This document shows, one piece after another, positions 9,209 through 19,100 of a DNA stretch of 36,852 nucleotides. How positions within the stretch are numbered: position 1 is the first letter of the stretch; the number at the start of each line of letters is the position of its first letter. The position numbers and the translations under genes were made by a program. Below the pieces are notes generated by a model. It worked only from the letters and a program-made list of their open reading frames with translations. It was not told the DNA's origin and did no database searches. The stretch covers positions 1 through 36,852 of the forward strand of contig CAMBPD010000007.1 in assembly GCA_945869405.1 (NCBI GenBank). The letters are read 5' to 3'. The DNA is from Chryseobacterium gleum (GTDB taxonomy: Bacteria > Bacteroidota > Bacteroidia > Flavobacteriales_D > Sanyastnellaceae).

Positions 9209-10474
9209 TCAGACTTTTTGATTTAAAATTTCTTTTCGCAGTAAATTCAGTACTGCCAATGAGGCCATATCCATGTTGTTGTCGCGACGTTTACCCAGCC
9301 TTAACTCTATTGACTTGCAATGATTTGCCCCGGAAACAGCCACGTAAATCAATCCAACCGGATGGTTTTCCGTTGCCCCTCCAGGCCCGGCAATACCCGT
9401 TGTGGCCATTGCCCAATCTGAGCCAAATCGAAGTCGAGCACCCTCAGCCATGGCCTCAGCCACTTCGGCACTCACCGCATTCATCCCGTCGATAAGTTTT
9501 GAATCAACATTCAATAGCGATGTTTTGACCTCGTTGGTATACGCTATCACTCCACCCAAAAAATAATCGCTTGAACCTGGCACCGAAGTAATCAACCGCG
9601 ACAGGGTGCCTCCCGTGCAGCTTTCCGCCACAACAAGCGTGTTGTTACCTTCACGGAGCAATCCGCCAATAATTTCCTGTAACGTGTCTTTGTCATAACC
9701 AAATATAAATTCGCCCACGAGCCTGTGCAGTTCCTGCTCGCACTGGTTAAAATCTTCCTCAACATTTCTTCCTGCTTCACTATAGCTCGACATGCGAAGC
9801 TTCACTACGCCGGGTGATGGCAAGTAAGCCAGCGATATTTGTCTTTCTTCCAACATATCTTCCCAAGTGCCGAGCTGGTTGGCTAAAAAGGATTCTCCCA
9901 CTCCTGTGGTCAGCACTGTTCTGTGGCGTATGACTGGTCTTTTGAAAAAGGCCGCGAGCTTATCAAAAACCTCGTCCTCCATCATCCCCTTCATTTCATA
10001 GGGCACACCGGGCATCGAGATAAACACACGACCACCTCGCTCGAACCACATCCCGCAAGCCGTTCCTCGATGGTTGTGTATAACGGTGCACGCAATTGGG
10101 AGCGCTGCCTGTTGAAGATTGACCTCAAGCACGGGCAAGCCCCTGCGATTGAAAAAATCGGCTATGCGCTCAAGCGCTTGCTCGTTTATCTGCAATTCAG
10201 TATTGAAGTAAGAGCACAAAGTGTGCTTTGTGATATCATCTTTTGTTGGACCTAGGCCCCCCGTCATGATGATGATTTGCGAGCGAGACGAAGCCTCATC
10301 TAGCGCACTGACAATTTCATCTCGGTTATCAGAGATTACCAACGACCGATGTACCTTCACACCAATCGTGTTGAGTTGCTCTCCCAACCATGACGCATTC
10401 GTATTGATGGTTTGACCAATGAGTAACTCGTCGCCTATGGCAATAATTTCAGCCCTTATTTGCTCTTGCTGCAT
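9209..10474 (-). CDS. cinA: CinA-family protein (NMN deamidase / ADP-ribose hydrolase type)
   Basis: A full-length two-domain CinA of 421 residues. The N-terminal molybdopterin-binding-like domain (about residues 7-175) has [31 protein letters not shown] and the [12 protein letters not shown] loop. The C-terminal PncC-like domain (about residues 265-415) has [20 protein letters not shown] with the catalytic serine region and TTGIAGPGG. Family members deamidate nicotinamide mononucleotide in pyridine nucleotide recycling, and some hydrolyse ADP-ribose; the competence link of the name applies to other phyla. The start ATG is preceded by a run of A on the minus strand. It lies upstream of rpmB on the same strand and divergent from the BNR-repeat gene. 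Confidence 0.95.
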   Translation of the reverse strand: MQQEQIRAEIIAIGDELLIGQTINTNASWLGEQLNTIGVKVHRSLVISDNRDEIVSALDEASSRSQIIIMTGGLGPTKDDITKHTLCSYFNTELQINEQALERIADFFNRRGLPVLEVNLQQAALPIACTVIHNHRGTACGMWFERGGRVFISMPGVPYEMKGMMEDEVFDKLAAFFKRPVIRHRTVLTTGVGESFLANQLGTWEDMLEERQISLAYLPSPGVVKLRMSSYSEAGRNVEEDFNQCEQELHRLVGEFIFGYDKDTLQEIIGGLLREGNNTLVVAESCTGGTLSRLITSVPGSSDYFLGGVIAYTNEVKTSLLNVDSKLIDGMNAVSAEVAEAMAEGARLRFGSDWAMATTGIAGPGGATENHPVGLIYVAVSGANHCKSIELRLGKRRDNNMDMASLAVLNLLRKEILNQKV

Positions 10475-10515
10475 TTTTTTTTCTTGTTCATTGCTTCAAC
10501 AAGCAACAGTTCTTT

Positions 10516-10523
10516 TACTTTTA
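10516..10523 (+). promoter_or_regulatory. candidate -7 box of the BNR-repeat gene
   Basis: TACTTTTA has one mismatch to TAnnTTTG, with a TTG at 10491-10493 (22-nt spacing). It predicts a leader of about 25 nt before the ATG at 10554 and so argues against the upstream in-frame start at 10419. Confidence 0.4.
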
Positions 10524-10553
10524 GCCAAATTAACCTCAAACAACTTAGTTATA

Positions 10554-12410
10554 ATGAGAAGACTATACATCCTCACAATTGCAACGCTATTCGCTGCTTC
10601 GGCTGCAGGGCAATTGCGAAAATCAATCGCTCCCGTGGACGGGCCTCAACGCAAGGTTCATATAGAACAAAGTACGTTGCAAAACACTCCTGCGGCCAAT
10701 TTGGTTCAGAAGAGTAAAAACAAGCCTGCGGTATACCCAATCAATCCTGCAGCGAAATCGATGGTTTTGTGGGAGCAGGTAATTGGAACAACCACCTACG
10801 ACAACCAGTCGAACAACTCGAACCAAAACCGCGTGGTAGTTGATGCCAATGGTATGGCTCACGCAACCTGGATTTTTAGTTCTGCCGCCAACTCTACCAC
10901 ATGGCCTGATCGCGGAACAGGATACAATATGGGACAGGAGGAAAACTGGGGCGATGAACCCGCTGATCGGTTAGAAGATTATCGCTGCGGATGGCCGGGA
11001 ATCATGCTTACAAATGATGGAGGTGAAGCTTACGTAAGCCACCTAGGTGTTGATTCTATTGCATTTGCAAAAAGAACTCCTGCGGGAACTGGTGATTGGA
11101 CACTTAGCCGCATTCCGGGCACCGTTGCAAACGACTTCTTGTGGCCGCGCGCAAGTGTTGACGGAAACACAATTCACCTCATTGCCTTGAGCGCTCCCTC
11201 TGGCCTTGAGGGAACACCCTTGTATGGTATCGATGGCAACTTGGTATACTGGCGTTCTAGCGACAATGGCGCTTCTTGGGATGTTCAAAACCAAGCTTTT
11301 CCGGGCATCGACTCTTTGAACTTCAAAAATATCGAGGCCGATTCATACGCCATCGATGCACGCGATGGAAAAGTTGCTGTTGCGCTGTTTAGCGAAGATT
11401 GCGATACGCAATTGATGACGAGCGAAGATGGTGGAAACACATGGAACACACAGCTAATCTGGGACTTCCCTATCTTCGGATACGAAGGTGACTCATTGAG
11501 CGATATCGACCTCGATGGCATTGCAGACACCATCGTCACTGCGGACGGAGTAGGTGCATTGCTCCTCGACCAAAATGGCGTAGCTCACGTAACATTCGGA
11601 CTGTATCAGTTCTTGGACGACGTGTCGGGCGATGAGCAATACACCGTTTTCCAGCGCGAAGAACTCGTGTATTGGAACAGCAATTGGCCAACCGATTCAC
11701 TCTACGTTATCGGTATTCCCGAGGAAAGTGTAAACGATACCGATGAGTTGTTCGACTACACTATCGATAACGTGCCAGACTATCGCGCAAGTATCTCTTC
11801 TATGCCAACGATGGCTGAGGGTGATGACGGAAAAATCTACGTTGTGTTCCGCACCGCCGATGAAGAATACCTTGGCGACCAATTATTCAGTCACCTGTAT
11901 GCCGTGGTCAGCGCTGATGGTGGTGACACTTGGGGCCCACAAACCGAACTCACTCCCGACGCCGAATTCAACGAGTACGAATACGCATTTCCTTCCATGC
12001 ACAACCGAGTGACAGATAAACTTCACATCGTTGCGCAACGTGATACTGAACCTGGCTTGAACGTACGTGGTGACCTAGATTCTTGGGACAACAACGACAT
12101 CATTTACCTCGCAATCAGCAATGATCTTGACATTACTGAGAACGTGAGCGAAATACAGGTAAGCGATCTAAACCTTTTCCCTAATCCATCGAACGGTGTC
12201 ATCCAAATTACAGGTACTGATCTTGCCAACGCACCAGTGCGTGTTTTCAATGCGATAGGTCAAGAAATCGTGTATACGCGCATCAGCAAAAACTTCAATG
12301 CAAGCGATCGCGAATCGTTTGACTTCACCTACCTGCCAGCAGGTAGCTACACACTTACTATCGGCGCAGGTGCAAACCGCACAAGCAAAGAGTTTGTGAT
12401 ACAACACTAA
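10554..12410 (+). CDS. T9SS-exported BNR/Asp-box repeat protein with type A sorting domain
   Basis: A 618-residue protein starting at ATG 10554 with a clean signal peptide (MRRLYILTIATLFAASAAGQ). The open frame runs further upstream, but that part overlaps cinA and lacks sense as a leader. The body carries at least three Asp-box motifs of the sialidase/BNR type (SSDNGASW, SEDGGNTW, SADGGDTW), so a beta-propeller is likely; a short Asp-rich stretch (DIDLDGIADT) may bind calcium. The last 80 residues (LNLFPNPSNGVIQI to the end) are a type A type IX secretion sorting domain. No sialidase catalytic arginine triad was identified, so enzymatic activity is not claimed. A strong terminator follows, so it is a one-gene unit. 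Confidence 0.88.
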   Translation: MRRLYILTIATLFAASAAGQLRKSIAPVDGPQRKVHIEQSTLQNTPAANLVQKSKNKPAVYPINPAAKSMVLWEQVIGTTTYDNQSNNSNQNRVVVDANGMAHATWIFSSAANSTTWPDRGTGYNMGQEENWGDEPADRLEDYRCGWPGIMLTNDGGEAYVSHLGVDSIAFAKRTPAGTGDWTLSRIPGTVANDFLWPRASVDGNTIHLIALSAPSGLEGTPLYGIDGNLVYWRSSDNGASWDVQNQAFPGIDSLNFKNIEADSYAIDARDGKVAVALFSEDCDTQLMTSEDGGNTWNTQLIWDFPIFGYEGDSLSDIDLDGIADTIVTADGVGALLLDQNGVAHVTFGLYQFLDDVSGDEQYTVFQREELVYWNSNWPTDSLYVIGIPEESVNDTDELFDYTIDNVPDYRASISSMPTMAEGDDGKIYVVFRTADEEYLGDQLFSHLYAVVSADGGDTWGPQTELTPDAEFNEYEYAFPSMHNRVTDKLHIVAQRDTEPGLNVRGDLDSWDNNDIIYLAISNDLDITENVSEIQVSDLNLFPNPSNGVIQITGTDLANAPVRVFNAIGQEIVYTRISKNFNASDRESFDFTYLPAGSYTLTIGAGANRTSKEFVIQH

Positions 12411-12434
12411 TCAGGCAGATTTTTTTGCCAATCT

Positions 12435-12465
12435 AAAAAAGACCGCTTAGGCGGTCTTTTTTTTT
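12435..12465 (+). terminator. rho-independent terminator of the BNR-repeat gene
   Basis: A 12-bp stem (AAAAAAGACCGC with GCGGTCTTTTTT) closes over a TTAG loop and continues into a T run ending at 12465. It starts 25 nt after the stop codon. Confidence 0.9.
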
Positions 12466-12528
12466 CAATGGACAGTACTCAAAGAGCGGAGTTCCGGCGG
12501 GGTGTTCAATCCGGAGCCGACTATTGAT

Positions 12529-12547
12529 AAGGTATTTCATACCTTCG
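12529..12547 (+). promoter_or_regulatory. inverted repeat over the -7 box of the holin-like gene
   Basis: AAGGTAT-TTC-ATACCTT is a perfect 7-bp inverted repeat (12529-12545). It overlaps the candidate -7 box TACCTTCG (12540-12547), which ends 4 nt before the ATG. This layout suits an operator for a dimeric repressor; no cognate regulator is identified. Confidence 0.4.
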
Positions 12548-12551
12548 CGAA

Positions 12552-12944
12552 ATGCCCCGTCAAGACCGTCTGAAAACAACTCTGCTGCAACTGATAAGCA
12601 CTTCGGTTGCTCTGTTAGTTGCCGACTACCTCATGGATAGTATTCGCTTTGAACAACCTTGGGTAGCAATAATTACGGCCGTTGTGCTTGCTCTACTCAA
12701 CACTTTTCTGAAACCACTGCTGGTGCTTCTCACCATTCCTGCAACGCTACTTACACTTGGTATTTTCCTTCTGGTAATCAATGCCGCCATCCTCATGATT
12801 GCAGATCAGTTGGTAGAAGGTTTTGTGATTGAAGGCTTTTGGTCGGCAGTGCTACTCACCATTTTCATTTCGCTTGTAAACGGGCTACTTGGGGGAAATG
12901 TGCAAGTGGTAAAGCATTCTCAGCATGATGAGCTTGATCAATAG
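12552..12944 (+). CDS. phage-holin-superfamily-IV-like small membrane protein
   Basis: A 130-residue protein with four hydrophobic helices (about residues 13-30, 36-60, 63-85 and 95-118) and the family pattern TLLKPLLVLLTIPATLLTLG (here FLKPLLVLLTIPATLLTLG). This matches the YvlD-like family that databases name mycobacterial 4-TMS phage holin. Such proteins are common in bacterial chromosomes, without any phage genes nearby, as here; the function is unknown and lysis should not be assumed. ATG 12552 is the only sensible start. The gene is followed by a weak hairpin and then the aldolase gene. Confidence 0.8.
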   Translation: MPRQDRLKTTLLQLISTSVALLVADYLMDSIRFEQPWVAIITAVVLALLNTFLKPLLVLLTIPATLLTLGIFLLVINAAILMIADQLVEGFVIEGFWSAVLLTIFISLVNGLLGGNVQVVKHSQHDELDQ

Positions 12945-12962
12945 CCTCTAAGAATGAAGAGT

Positions 12963-12989
12963 GGAGAGCCCATTGCGCAACGGTTCTCC
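12963..12989 (+). terminator. possible terminator hairpin behind the holin-like gene
   Basis: GGAGAGCC and GGTTCTCC form an 8-bp stem with one G-U pair around a loop containing the palindrome TTGCGCAA. A pyrimidine-rich tract (TTTCTCCCTTCTTC) follows instead of a pure T run, so termination is uncertain. Confidence 0.35.
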
Positions 12990-13103
12990 TTTCTCCCTTC
13001 TTCACTAACAACGCATCCTCGCCCTTCCCTGCCATCGTCATTTGCCTTACTGGTTTTTATCGACATCCCATGAACATCGGTTCATTCATGGTACGGTGAA
13101 GTT

Positions 13104-13111
13104 TACTTTCG
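13104..13111 (+). promoter_or_regulatory. candidate -7 box of fsa
   Basis: TACTTTCG, one mismatch to TAnnTTTG, lies 17 nt before the ATG at 13129. It supports that start rather than the longer open frame from 13042. Confidence 0.4.
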
Positions 13112-13128
13112 CGACTAATTCGAACCCC

Positions 13129-13788
13129 ATGAAATTTTTTATAGACACTGCTAACCTCGCTCAAATCCAAGAAGCCCACGATTTGGGAATTTTGGATGGC
13201 GTAACCACCAACCCCTCTTTGATGGCCAAAGAAGGCATCACCGGAAAAGACAACATCATGAAGCATTACAAAACCATCTGCGAAATTGTAGGCGACGGTG
13301 ATGTGAGTGCGGAAGTTATTGCGACTGACTTTGAGGGAATGGTGTCCGAAGGCGAAGAGCTAGCTGATCTTCACCCCAACATTGTGGTGAAGATACCCAT
13401 GATTAAGGAGGGTGTAAAAGCACTCAAATATTTTAGCGACAAAGGCATTCGCACCAATTGTACATTGGTATTCTCTGCAGGCCAAGCATTGATCGCTGCG
13501 AAAGCAGGAGCGTCTTTTGTGTCGCCGTTTATTGGGCGTTTAGATGACGTCTCAACCGATGGGATTGAACTCATTGAACAGATTCGAATCATTTTCGATA
13601 ATTACGGTTACGAGACAGAAATTTTAGCAGCGAGCGTGCGCCATCCCATGCACATCATCAAATGTGCAGAGATCGGAGCAGATGTAATGACAGGCCCACT
13701 TAGCGTAATCATTGCTTTGATGAAACACCCCCTAACCGACAATGGTCTTGCGCAGTTTTTGGCAGACCACGCGAAAGCCGCAAAATAG
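13129..13788 (+). CDS. fsa: fructose-6-phosphate aldolase / TalC-type transaldolase
   Basis: A 219-residue class I aldolase of the small transaldolase group. [20 protein letters not shown] and [14 protein letters not shown] are signature N-terminal segments; VVKIPM carries the Schiff-base lysine; [20 protein letters not shown] and SPFIGRLDD complete the barrel. Family members either cleave fructose 6-phosphate to dihydroxyacetone and glyceraldehyde 3-phosphate or act as transaldolase in the pentose phosphate path, and sequence alone does not decide which. The open frame begins 29 codons earlier, but family length and the promoter box favour ATG 13129. A strong hairpin starts 7 nt after the stop, and the YciO-like gene follows 63 bp on, so the two may share a transcript. 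Confidence 0.93.
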   Translation: MKFFIDTANLAQIQEAHDLGILDGVTTNPSLMAKEGITGKDNIMKHYKTICEIVGDGDVSAEVIATDFEGMVSEGEELADLHPNIVVKIPMIKEGVKALKYFSDKGIRTNCTLVFSAGQALIAAKAGASFVSPFIGRLDDVSTDGIELIEQIRIIFDNYGYETEILAASVRHPMHIIKCAEIGADVMTGPLSVIIALMKHPLTDNGLAQFLADHAKAAK

Positions 13789-13794
13789 AGTCTG

Positions 13795-13835
13795 CGCTGC
13801 GGGGACTGTGTGCGAGGCACCAAGTCCCCTCAGCG
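13795..13835 (+). other. strong stem-loop between fsa and the YciO-like gene
   Basis: CGCTG and GGGGACT pair with AGTCCCC and CAGCG around one mismatch. Past a 2x2 internal loop the hairpin continues as GTGC-GAG-GCAC. No T run follows, so it looks like a structured spacer, processing site or mRNA-stabilising 3' hairpin rather than a standard terminator. Confidence 0.55.
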
Positions 13836-13851
13836 TATTGCTCACATCCAC

Positions 13852-14469
13852 ATGCTTCTAACCATACATCCCGACAACCCCGATGCGCGAAAAATCGCTC
13901 AGGTAGTGGATTGCCTGAAACAAGGAGGTATCATTGTGTACCCTACCGACACCGTTTACAGCATGGGATGCGACATGCTCAACAGCAAGGCGCTAGAGAA
14001 ATTGGCACTCATCAAACAGATAAAACTCGACAAGGCAAATTTTTCGCTGGTGTGCCATGACCTCAGTAATCTGACCGAATACAGCAAGCAACTGAGCAAC
14101 CCTGTATTCAAGATGATGCGAAACTCGCTTCCTGGCCCGTACACTTTTATCCTTGAAGCAAGCAAGGCCATTCCCAAAATTTTCTCTGACCGAAAAAAAA
14201 CAGTTGGTATCCGAGTGCCCGATAATGCCATCGCTCGTGCCATTGTAAAAGCACTTGGGCATCCTATTGTATCTACTTCAGTGCACGACGATGATCGTAT
14301 TGTGGACTACACCACTGATGCAGAACTTATCTACGAGAAATGGAGCAATCGTGTGGATATTGTAATCGACGGAGGGCCAGGAGGGCTCGAGCCATCGACC
14401 ATTATCAGTTGTGTGAACGATCAAATTGAGGTGCTCCGTGTTGGAAAAGGGAGTGTTGATATGCTTTAA
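13852..14469 (+). CDS. YciO-like protein of the Sua5/YrdC/YciO family
   Basis: A 205-residue protein resembling E. coli YciO along its length (IHPDNPDARKI, GGIIVYPTDTVYSMGCD, LPGPYTFILEASK, VGIRVPDNAIARAI, DGGPGG). True threonylcarbamoyl-AMP synthases (TsaC/Sua5) share the fold and make the first intermediate of the tRNA t6A37 modification. Here the Ser-x-Asn motif of YrdC is replaced by STSVHDD and the KxR motif by KQIK, as in the YciO branch, whose role in t6A synthesis is weak or uncertain. The start at ATG 13852 is preferred to the GTG at 13810, which lies inside the hairpin. Its TAA overlaps the nnrDE stop codon in the shared TTAA (4-bp convergent overlap). Confidence 0.85.
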   Translation: MLLTIHPDNPDARKIAQVVDCLKQGGIIVYPTDTVYSMGCDMLNSKALEKLALIKQIKLDKANFSLVCHDLSNLTEYSKQLSNPVFKMMRNSLPGPYTFILEASKAIPKIFSDRKKTVGIRVPDNAIARAIVKALGHPIVSTSVHDDDRIVDYTTDAELIYEKWSNRVDIVIDGGPGGLEPSTIISCVNDQIEVLRVGKGSVDML

Positions 14470-15983
14470 CCTTCTTGGCTGTGCGCCTCGCGAATGAATG
14501 CATAGGCGTCGCCAATGTACTCAATGATATCGCGCGCAATAAGCGACTCCATGCCACGCGTATCGGCGGCTATATCTCCGGCCAAACCGTGTAAAAACAC
14601 ACCGAGCAATGACGCGTCATGGGCGCTATATCCTTGCACGAGCAGCCCCCCAATAATACCACTCAACACATCACCGCTTCCGGCAGTGGCCATGCCCGGA
14701 TTGCCCGTTGCATTGATGTAAACCGCTCCAAGTGGTGTTGTGATGCGCGAATTCGCGCCTTTTACCACTATGGTAACGTTCAACTCTGATGAGGCCCGCA
14801 ACTGCGTTTCCAATCGTTCAAAATGATTGTTGTGCTTCCCAAATAACCGATCAAACTCGCCTATATGAGGAGTTAATATGGCCCCCTTAGGAATTCTACT
14901 CTGCCAGCCTTTTCGGGCAATGATATTAAGCGCATCGGCATCGATGAGCAACTGCGTATGCATCAGCGAAAGAACTTGATCAACGAGCGCTGTTGCATCC
15001 TTCCCTAAGCCACAGCCAGGGCCTAGTAACAGCGCATTCACGCCTTCTACCCGAGTAAAACCAGCGAGTTCATCATCTCCATCCACCACGCTGCAGAGCA
15101 CTTCAGGCACCGCCGTTTGCAACACATACAGCCCACCCTGGGTAACACTTGCCGTAACCTTTCCTGCACCTGTTCGCATTGCCGCATAACAGGCCAACGT
15201 GCAAGCCCCCATCATACCTCTGCTTCCCGCAATAACATGCAAGTGACCATAACTCCCCTTGTGAGCGAACTTTTGGCGCTCAAGCAGGAGCGGTCTCACT
15301 TCCGCATCATCGAGGTATTTCCATGCGCATGGAGTTTCAACATGAAAAGACTCATCGAGAGCGAGATGCACCACAATCATTTTTCCCACATACTTGTCGT
15401 TCTCTGCAAACAACATGGATCTCTTGGGCAATTCAAGTGTTAGAGTATAGTTGGCGGAAATAATTGCCCCCGACTGTTCCACGAGAGCATCGGCCATCAA
15501 CCCAGAGGGAACATCGATAGAAACGACGCAATTGGGCAGCTCATTGATGGTCATTATCAACTGCGCTATCCACCCCTCTATCTTTCGATTCAAACCCAGT
15601 CCGAAGATGGCATCAACAACTACAGCATCCTTATCCAAATTGAGCTCAGAGGGAGCGGCATTCATAAAATGAAGCGGTAAATCGCCATCGATGGCATGTT
15701 GAAGGTTTTGGCGAAAATCTGCGCTACCACGAGCTGGATCGCCCACGACAATAACATGCACCGCAATTTGCTGGTTGTGCAAGAGATGAGCCATGGCCAA
15801 GCCGTCGCCACCGTTGTTGCCCGTGCCACAAAAAAACACATACATGCTCCCCTGCGCACAATCAAGAAGCGTCTCTGTGCATAGGTTAGCAGCCACTTGC
15901 ATCAACTCAGATGATGCATTGTAATGGCGCTCAATTGTGGCACTGTCCCACAACTGCAACTGCTCACGTGTGAAAAGTTTCAT
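14466..15983 (-). CDS. nnrDE: bifunctional NAD(P)HX epimerase / ADP-dependent dehydratase
   Basis: A 505-residue repair enzyme for hydrated NADH and NADPH. The N-terminal epimerase domain (YjeF_N, about residues 1-210) has FCGTGNNGGDGLAMAHLL and VVDAIFGLGLNRKIEG. The C-terminal ribokinase-like dehydratase domain (about residues 225-500) has GSYGHLHVIAGSRGMMGA, LTPHIGEFDRLFG and the nucleotide-binding GNPGMATAGSGDVLSGIIGG. The epimerase equilibrates R and S forms, and the dehydratase restores the S form using ADP (in bacteria). Length and both active sites are intact. It converges with the YciO-like gene and is divergent from the TPR gene with a 170-bp spacer. The ATG at 15983 gives the usual MKLFTREQL start. 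Confidence 0.95.
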   Translation of the reverse strand: MKLFTREQLQLWDSATIERHYNASSELMQVAANLCTETLLDCAQGSMYVFFCGTGNNGGDGLAMAHLLHNQQIAVHVIVVGDPARGSADFRQNLQHAIDGDLPLHFMNAAPSELNLDKDAVVVDAIFGLGLNRKIEGWIAQLIMTINELPNCVVSIDVPSGLMADALVEQSGAIISANYTLTLELPKRSMLFAENDKYVGKMIVVHLALDESFHVETPCAWKYLDDAEVRPLLLERQKFAHKGSYGHLHVIAGSRGMMGACTLACYAAMRTGAGKVTASVTQGGLYVLQTAVPEVLCSVVDGDDELAGFTRVEGVNALLLGPGCGLGKDATALVDQVLSLMHTQLLIDADALNIIARKGWQSRIPKGAILTPHIGEFDRLFGKHNNHFERLETQLRASSELNVTIVVKGANSRITTPLGAVYINATGNPGMATAGSGDVLSGIIGGLLVQGYSAHDASLLGVFLHGLAGDIAADTRGMESLIARDIIEYIGDAYAFIREAHSQEG

Positions 15984-16153
15984 GGCTTGGAAAGATTCTG
16001 ATTTCGAACGACAAGATGCAAAGTCGACACCTCAATTCCATCCACTAATCAAAATACATTTCACATTGGCTCGTTCGCAAGTTTGACTAACGTAAAAATC
16101 TTCGTCGATTCAAGACGTTAATTTCACAAGTTGGTAAAAACCGCTGTAGAACT

Positions 16154-19100
16154 ATGAGAACGTTCCTCCTGATATTCACGCTGCTCGCATGTGTTTTAAC
16201 ACTCGATGCCCAGCCGCCCATTGCACTATACGACAACACCCGCCTTTACCGCGAGGCCCTAGAGCTTTTCGACCATGAGAAGTATGTGGCCGCCAAAGAA
16301 AAATTCCAAGAGTTTATTGCTTTGGAAAAAGACCCGCAACATGCGCTGCGCATCAACTCGGAGTACTACAGTGGCATCTGTGCACTTTACCTTTTCCACA
16401 AAGATGCAGAGTACCAACTCGAGCAATTCGTGCTAGACCACCCCGACTCGCCCTGGAAGAAGCGTGCATTTTTTGAACTAGCGACCTTCAACTATCAAAA
16501 AAAACAATACAAGAAATCGATCGAGTGGTTCAAGCAGGTTGACGAGCGCGATTTGAATGCTGAAGAGAAGAACGAAATGCGCTACAAGCGCGGGCACAGC
16601 CTATTCGAAACGGGTGATGTCTCGGCAGCACGACAAGACTTCTTTGAGGTGAAAAAAGAGGAAAGCGAATTTCAAAAAGCAGCGATTTATTATTACAGTC
16701 ACATCGCCTATGAACAGAATGACCTACAGGTTGCACTCGATGGATTCAAAAAGCTCGAAGGCGATGCATCCTTTAAAAGCCTTGCTCCCTATTACATTAC
16801 TTACATCTACTACAAACAAAAAAACTACGACGAAGTACTTAACTATGGTCCAGGCGTGCTGCAACAGGCCGAAAGCAATTCTACCAAGCGCGTACCTGAA
16901 ATCTCGCGTATCATCGGCGACAGCCACTGCATGAAAAAACAATACGCAGAAGCCATCCCATTTCTTGAAACCTATCACAAAGCAGCAACCTCTGGCGACA
17001 TTACACGCGAAGACCACTACCAGCTCGCCTATGCCTACCAACGAAGCTCGCAGTGGGAAAAAGCCGTCACAGAATACAAACGGTGCACGGAAGGAAAAGA
17101 TGAGCTCCATCAAAAAGCTTCTTACAACCTGGGAGAATGCTACTTGAAAATTGACCAGAAAGAATATGCGCGGAATGCATTTTCAGAGGCCGCCGATATG
17201 GCTGTGAATGCAGACATTCAAGAAGATGCCCTCTTCAACTATTCTAAGCTTGCTTTTGAACTCTCTTACAATCCTTTTCACGAAGCCATTACAGCGTTTG
17301 AAGACTACCTCAACAAATACCCCACAAGCAAACGCCGTGATGAGGCCTACGAGTTTCTGCTGAATGTATATATGCGCACACGCAACTACGAGAAGGCGCT
17401 CGCATCACTTGATAAGATCCAAAACAAAGACAACCGCGTTAAGGAGGCGTACCAAGTGGTTGCTTACAACCGTGGTGTTGAGCTGTTTCAGGCAGAAAAA
17501 TTTCCTGACGCAGAAAAATTCTTCGACAGAGTAGCCACGTATCCTGTCAATCCAACCGTTAGCGCTGACGCGAAATTTTGGAAAGCAGAAATTAGCTACC
17601 GTCAGAATGAACACAGCAAATCTGTTCAGCGCTACAACGCATTCATCAATGAACCGGGGGCATACAATTCCGAATTTTATGGAACTGCTCATTACAGCCA
17701 AGGCTATGCCTATTTCAAACTAGCCAATGCAGAAGAAAACGACGAAACTGCAATGGCTTGGTACAATAATGCCAACACTTCGTTTAGAAAATACATCGAC
17801 GGAAGCCATGGCAAGGAAGCCAAAAAAGAGAGTGACGCCTGTGCGCGCGCGGGCGATTGTTTCTATGTGAATAAAAACTACTCGCAAGCCATCCTTTATT
17901 ACGACAAATCCATAGCGCTCAACAAAACAGGCTCTGAATATGCGATGTACCAAAAAGCGATGTGCTATGGATACGATGGGCAGCCCGAGAAAAAATCGTG
18001 GGTACTCAAAAACCTTATTACCGAAAGCCCCGATTCCAAATTCGAAATTGACGCCAAGTACGAAATCGCGAAAACGTATTTGCAACAAGACCGACTCGCG
18101 GAGGCTAAACCCTATTTCAGCGACATCATGAAAAACCACACTACCTCGCTGTATGCAAAAATGAGCATGCGCGACATGTGCTTAATTTATGTGAAGGAAG
18201 GCAGCACAGAACAAGTCAAGGAATCGTGGGTTGCCATCAAAAACAAATACCAAAAAGACCCCGTAGTTTGTGATGCCTATCAAATTTGTAAGTCGGTACT
18301 TATTGAAGATACCGAGTTCCAAAACGATGCTGTAACGATTTGCGGCGCATCTAAAAACGAACTGGAAGAGGATGTATATCGAAAGGCTGTAAGCTATGTG
18401 CAGGATGGAAATTGTGAAACAGGAGTTACCAAACTAACCGACTACCTCACCAAGTTTCAACCCGCCTATCATGCGGTGGATGCAAGCTACTTTTTGGCCA
18501 ATTGCTTTTATGATAAAAACGACTTCAATAAGGCACTTGAATACTGCAACTTCATCATTGGCCAAGGAAGCTCAAACTACCGGGAAGAATGCTTAGTGAT
18601 GGCAGCTACTATCTCCTACAACAACAAAGATTACTCGCAAGCGCTCACCCACTATCGCGACTTAGAGCAAGTAGCTGTTTCAAAAAACAATGTGCTCGAA
18701 GCTCAAATTGGTTTAATGCGTTGCAATTACTTCCTCAACGAGTTTGCCGATGCGAGAATGTATGCCGACAAAGTGCTTATTAACGACGCAACTCCCGAGG
18801 ATATCAGATACACTGCGCTGCTTTGGCGCGGACGCATTCTTCACATCAATGGAAGCTATGATGAATCAATTACCGATCTTAAAGAAGTTGTGAAGCGCGG
18901 AGGTTCTGCCGGCGCAGAAAGCAAATACCTTATCGCAAGCTCATACTATTCGAAAGAAGAGTTTAAGAGCGCAGAAACAGAGATCTTCCAACTGATCGAG
19001 AAGTTCTCTGCGTTCGATGAATGGAAATACAAAGGGTTCCTGCTACTCATCGATGTTTATATCTCCTTGAAGGATTATTTCCAAGCCAGAGCGACCATCA

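Noticed and set aside
10419-10553. N-terminal extension of the BNR-repeat protein
   Set aside because: It overlaps cinA antisense, places a second hydrophobic stretch ahead of a good signal peptide, and precedes the likely promoter box.
12552-12944. prophage signature based on the holin-like gene
   Set aside because: No other phage genes, integrase or att-like repeats are nearby; this family is commonly chromosomal.
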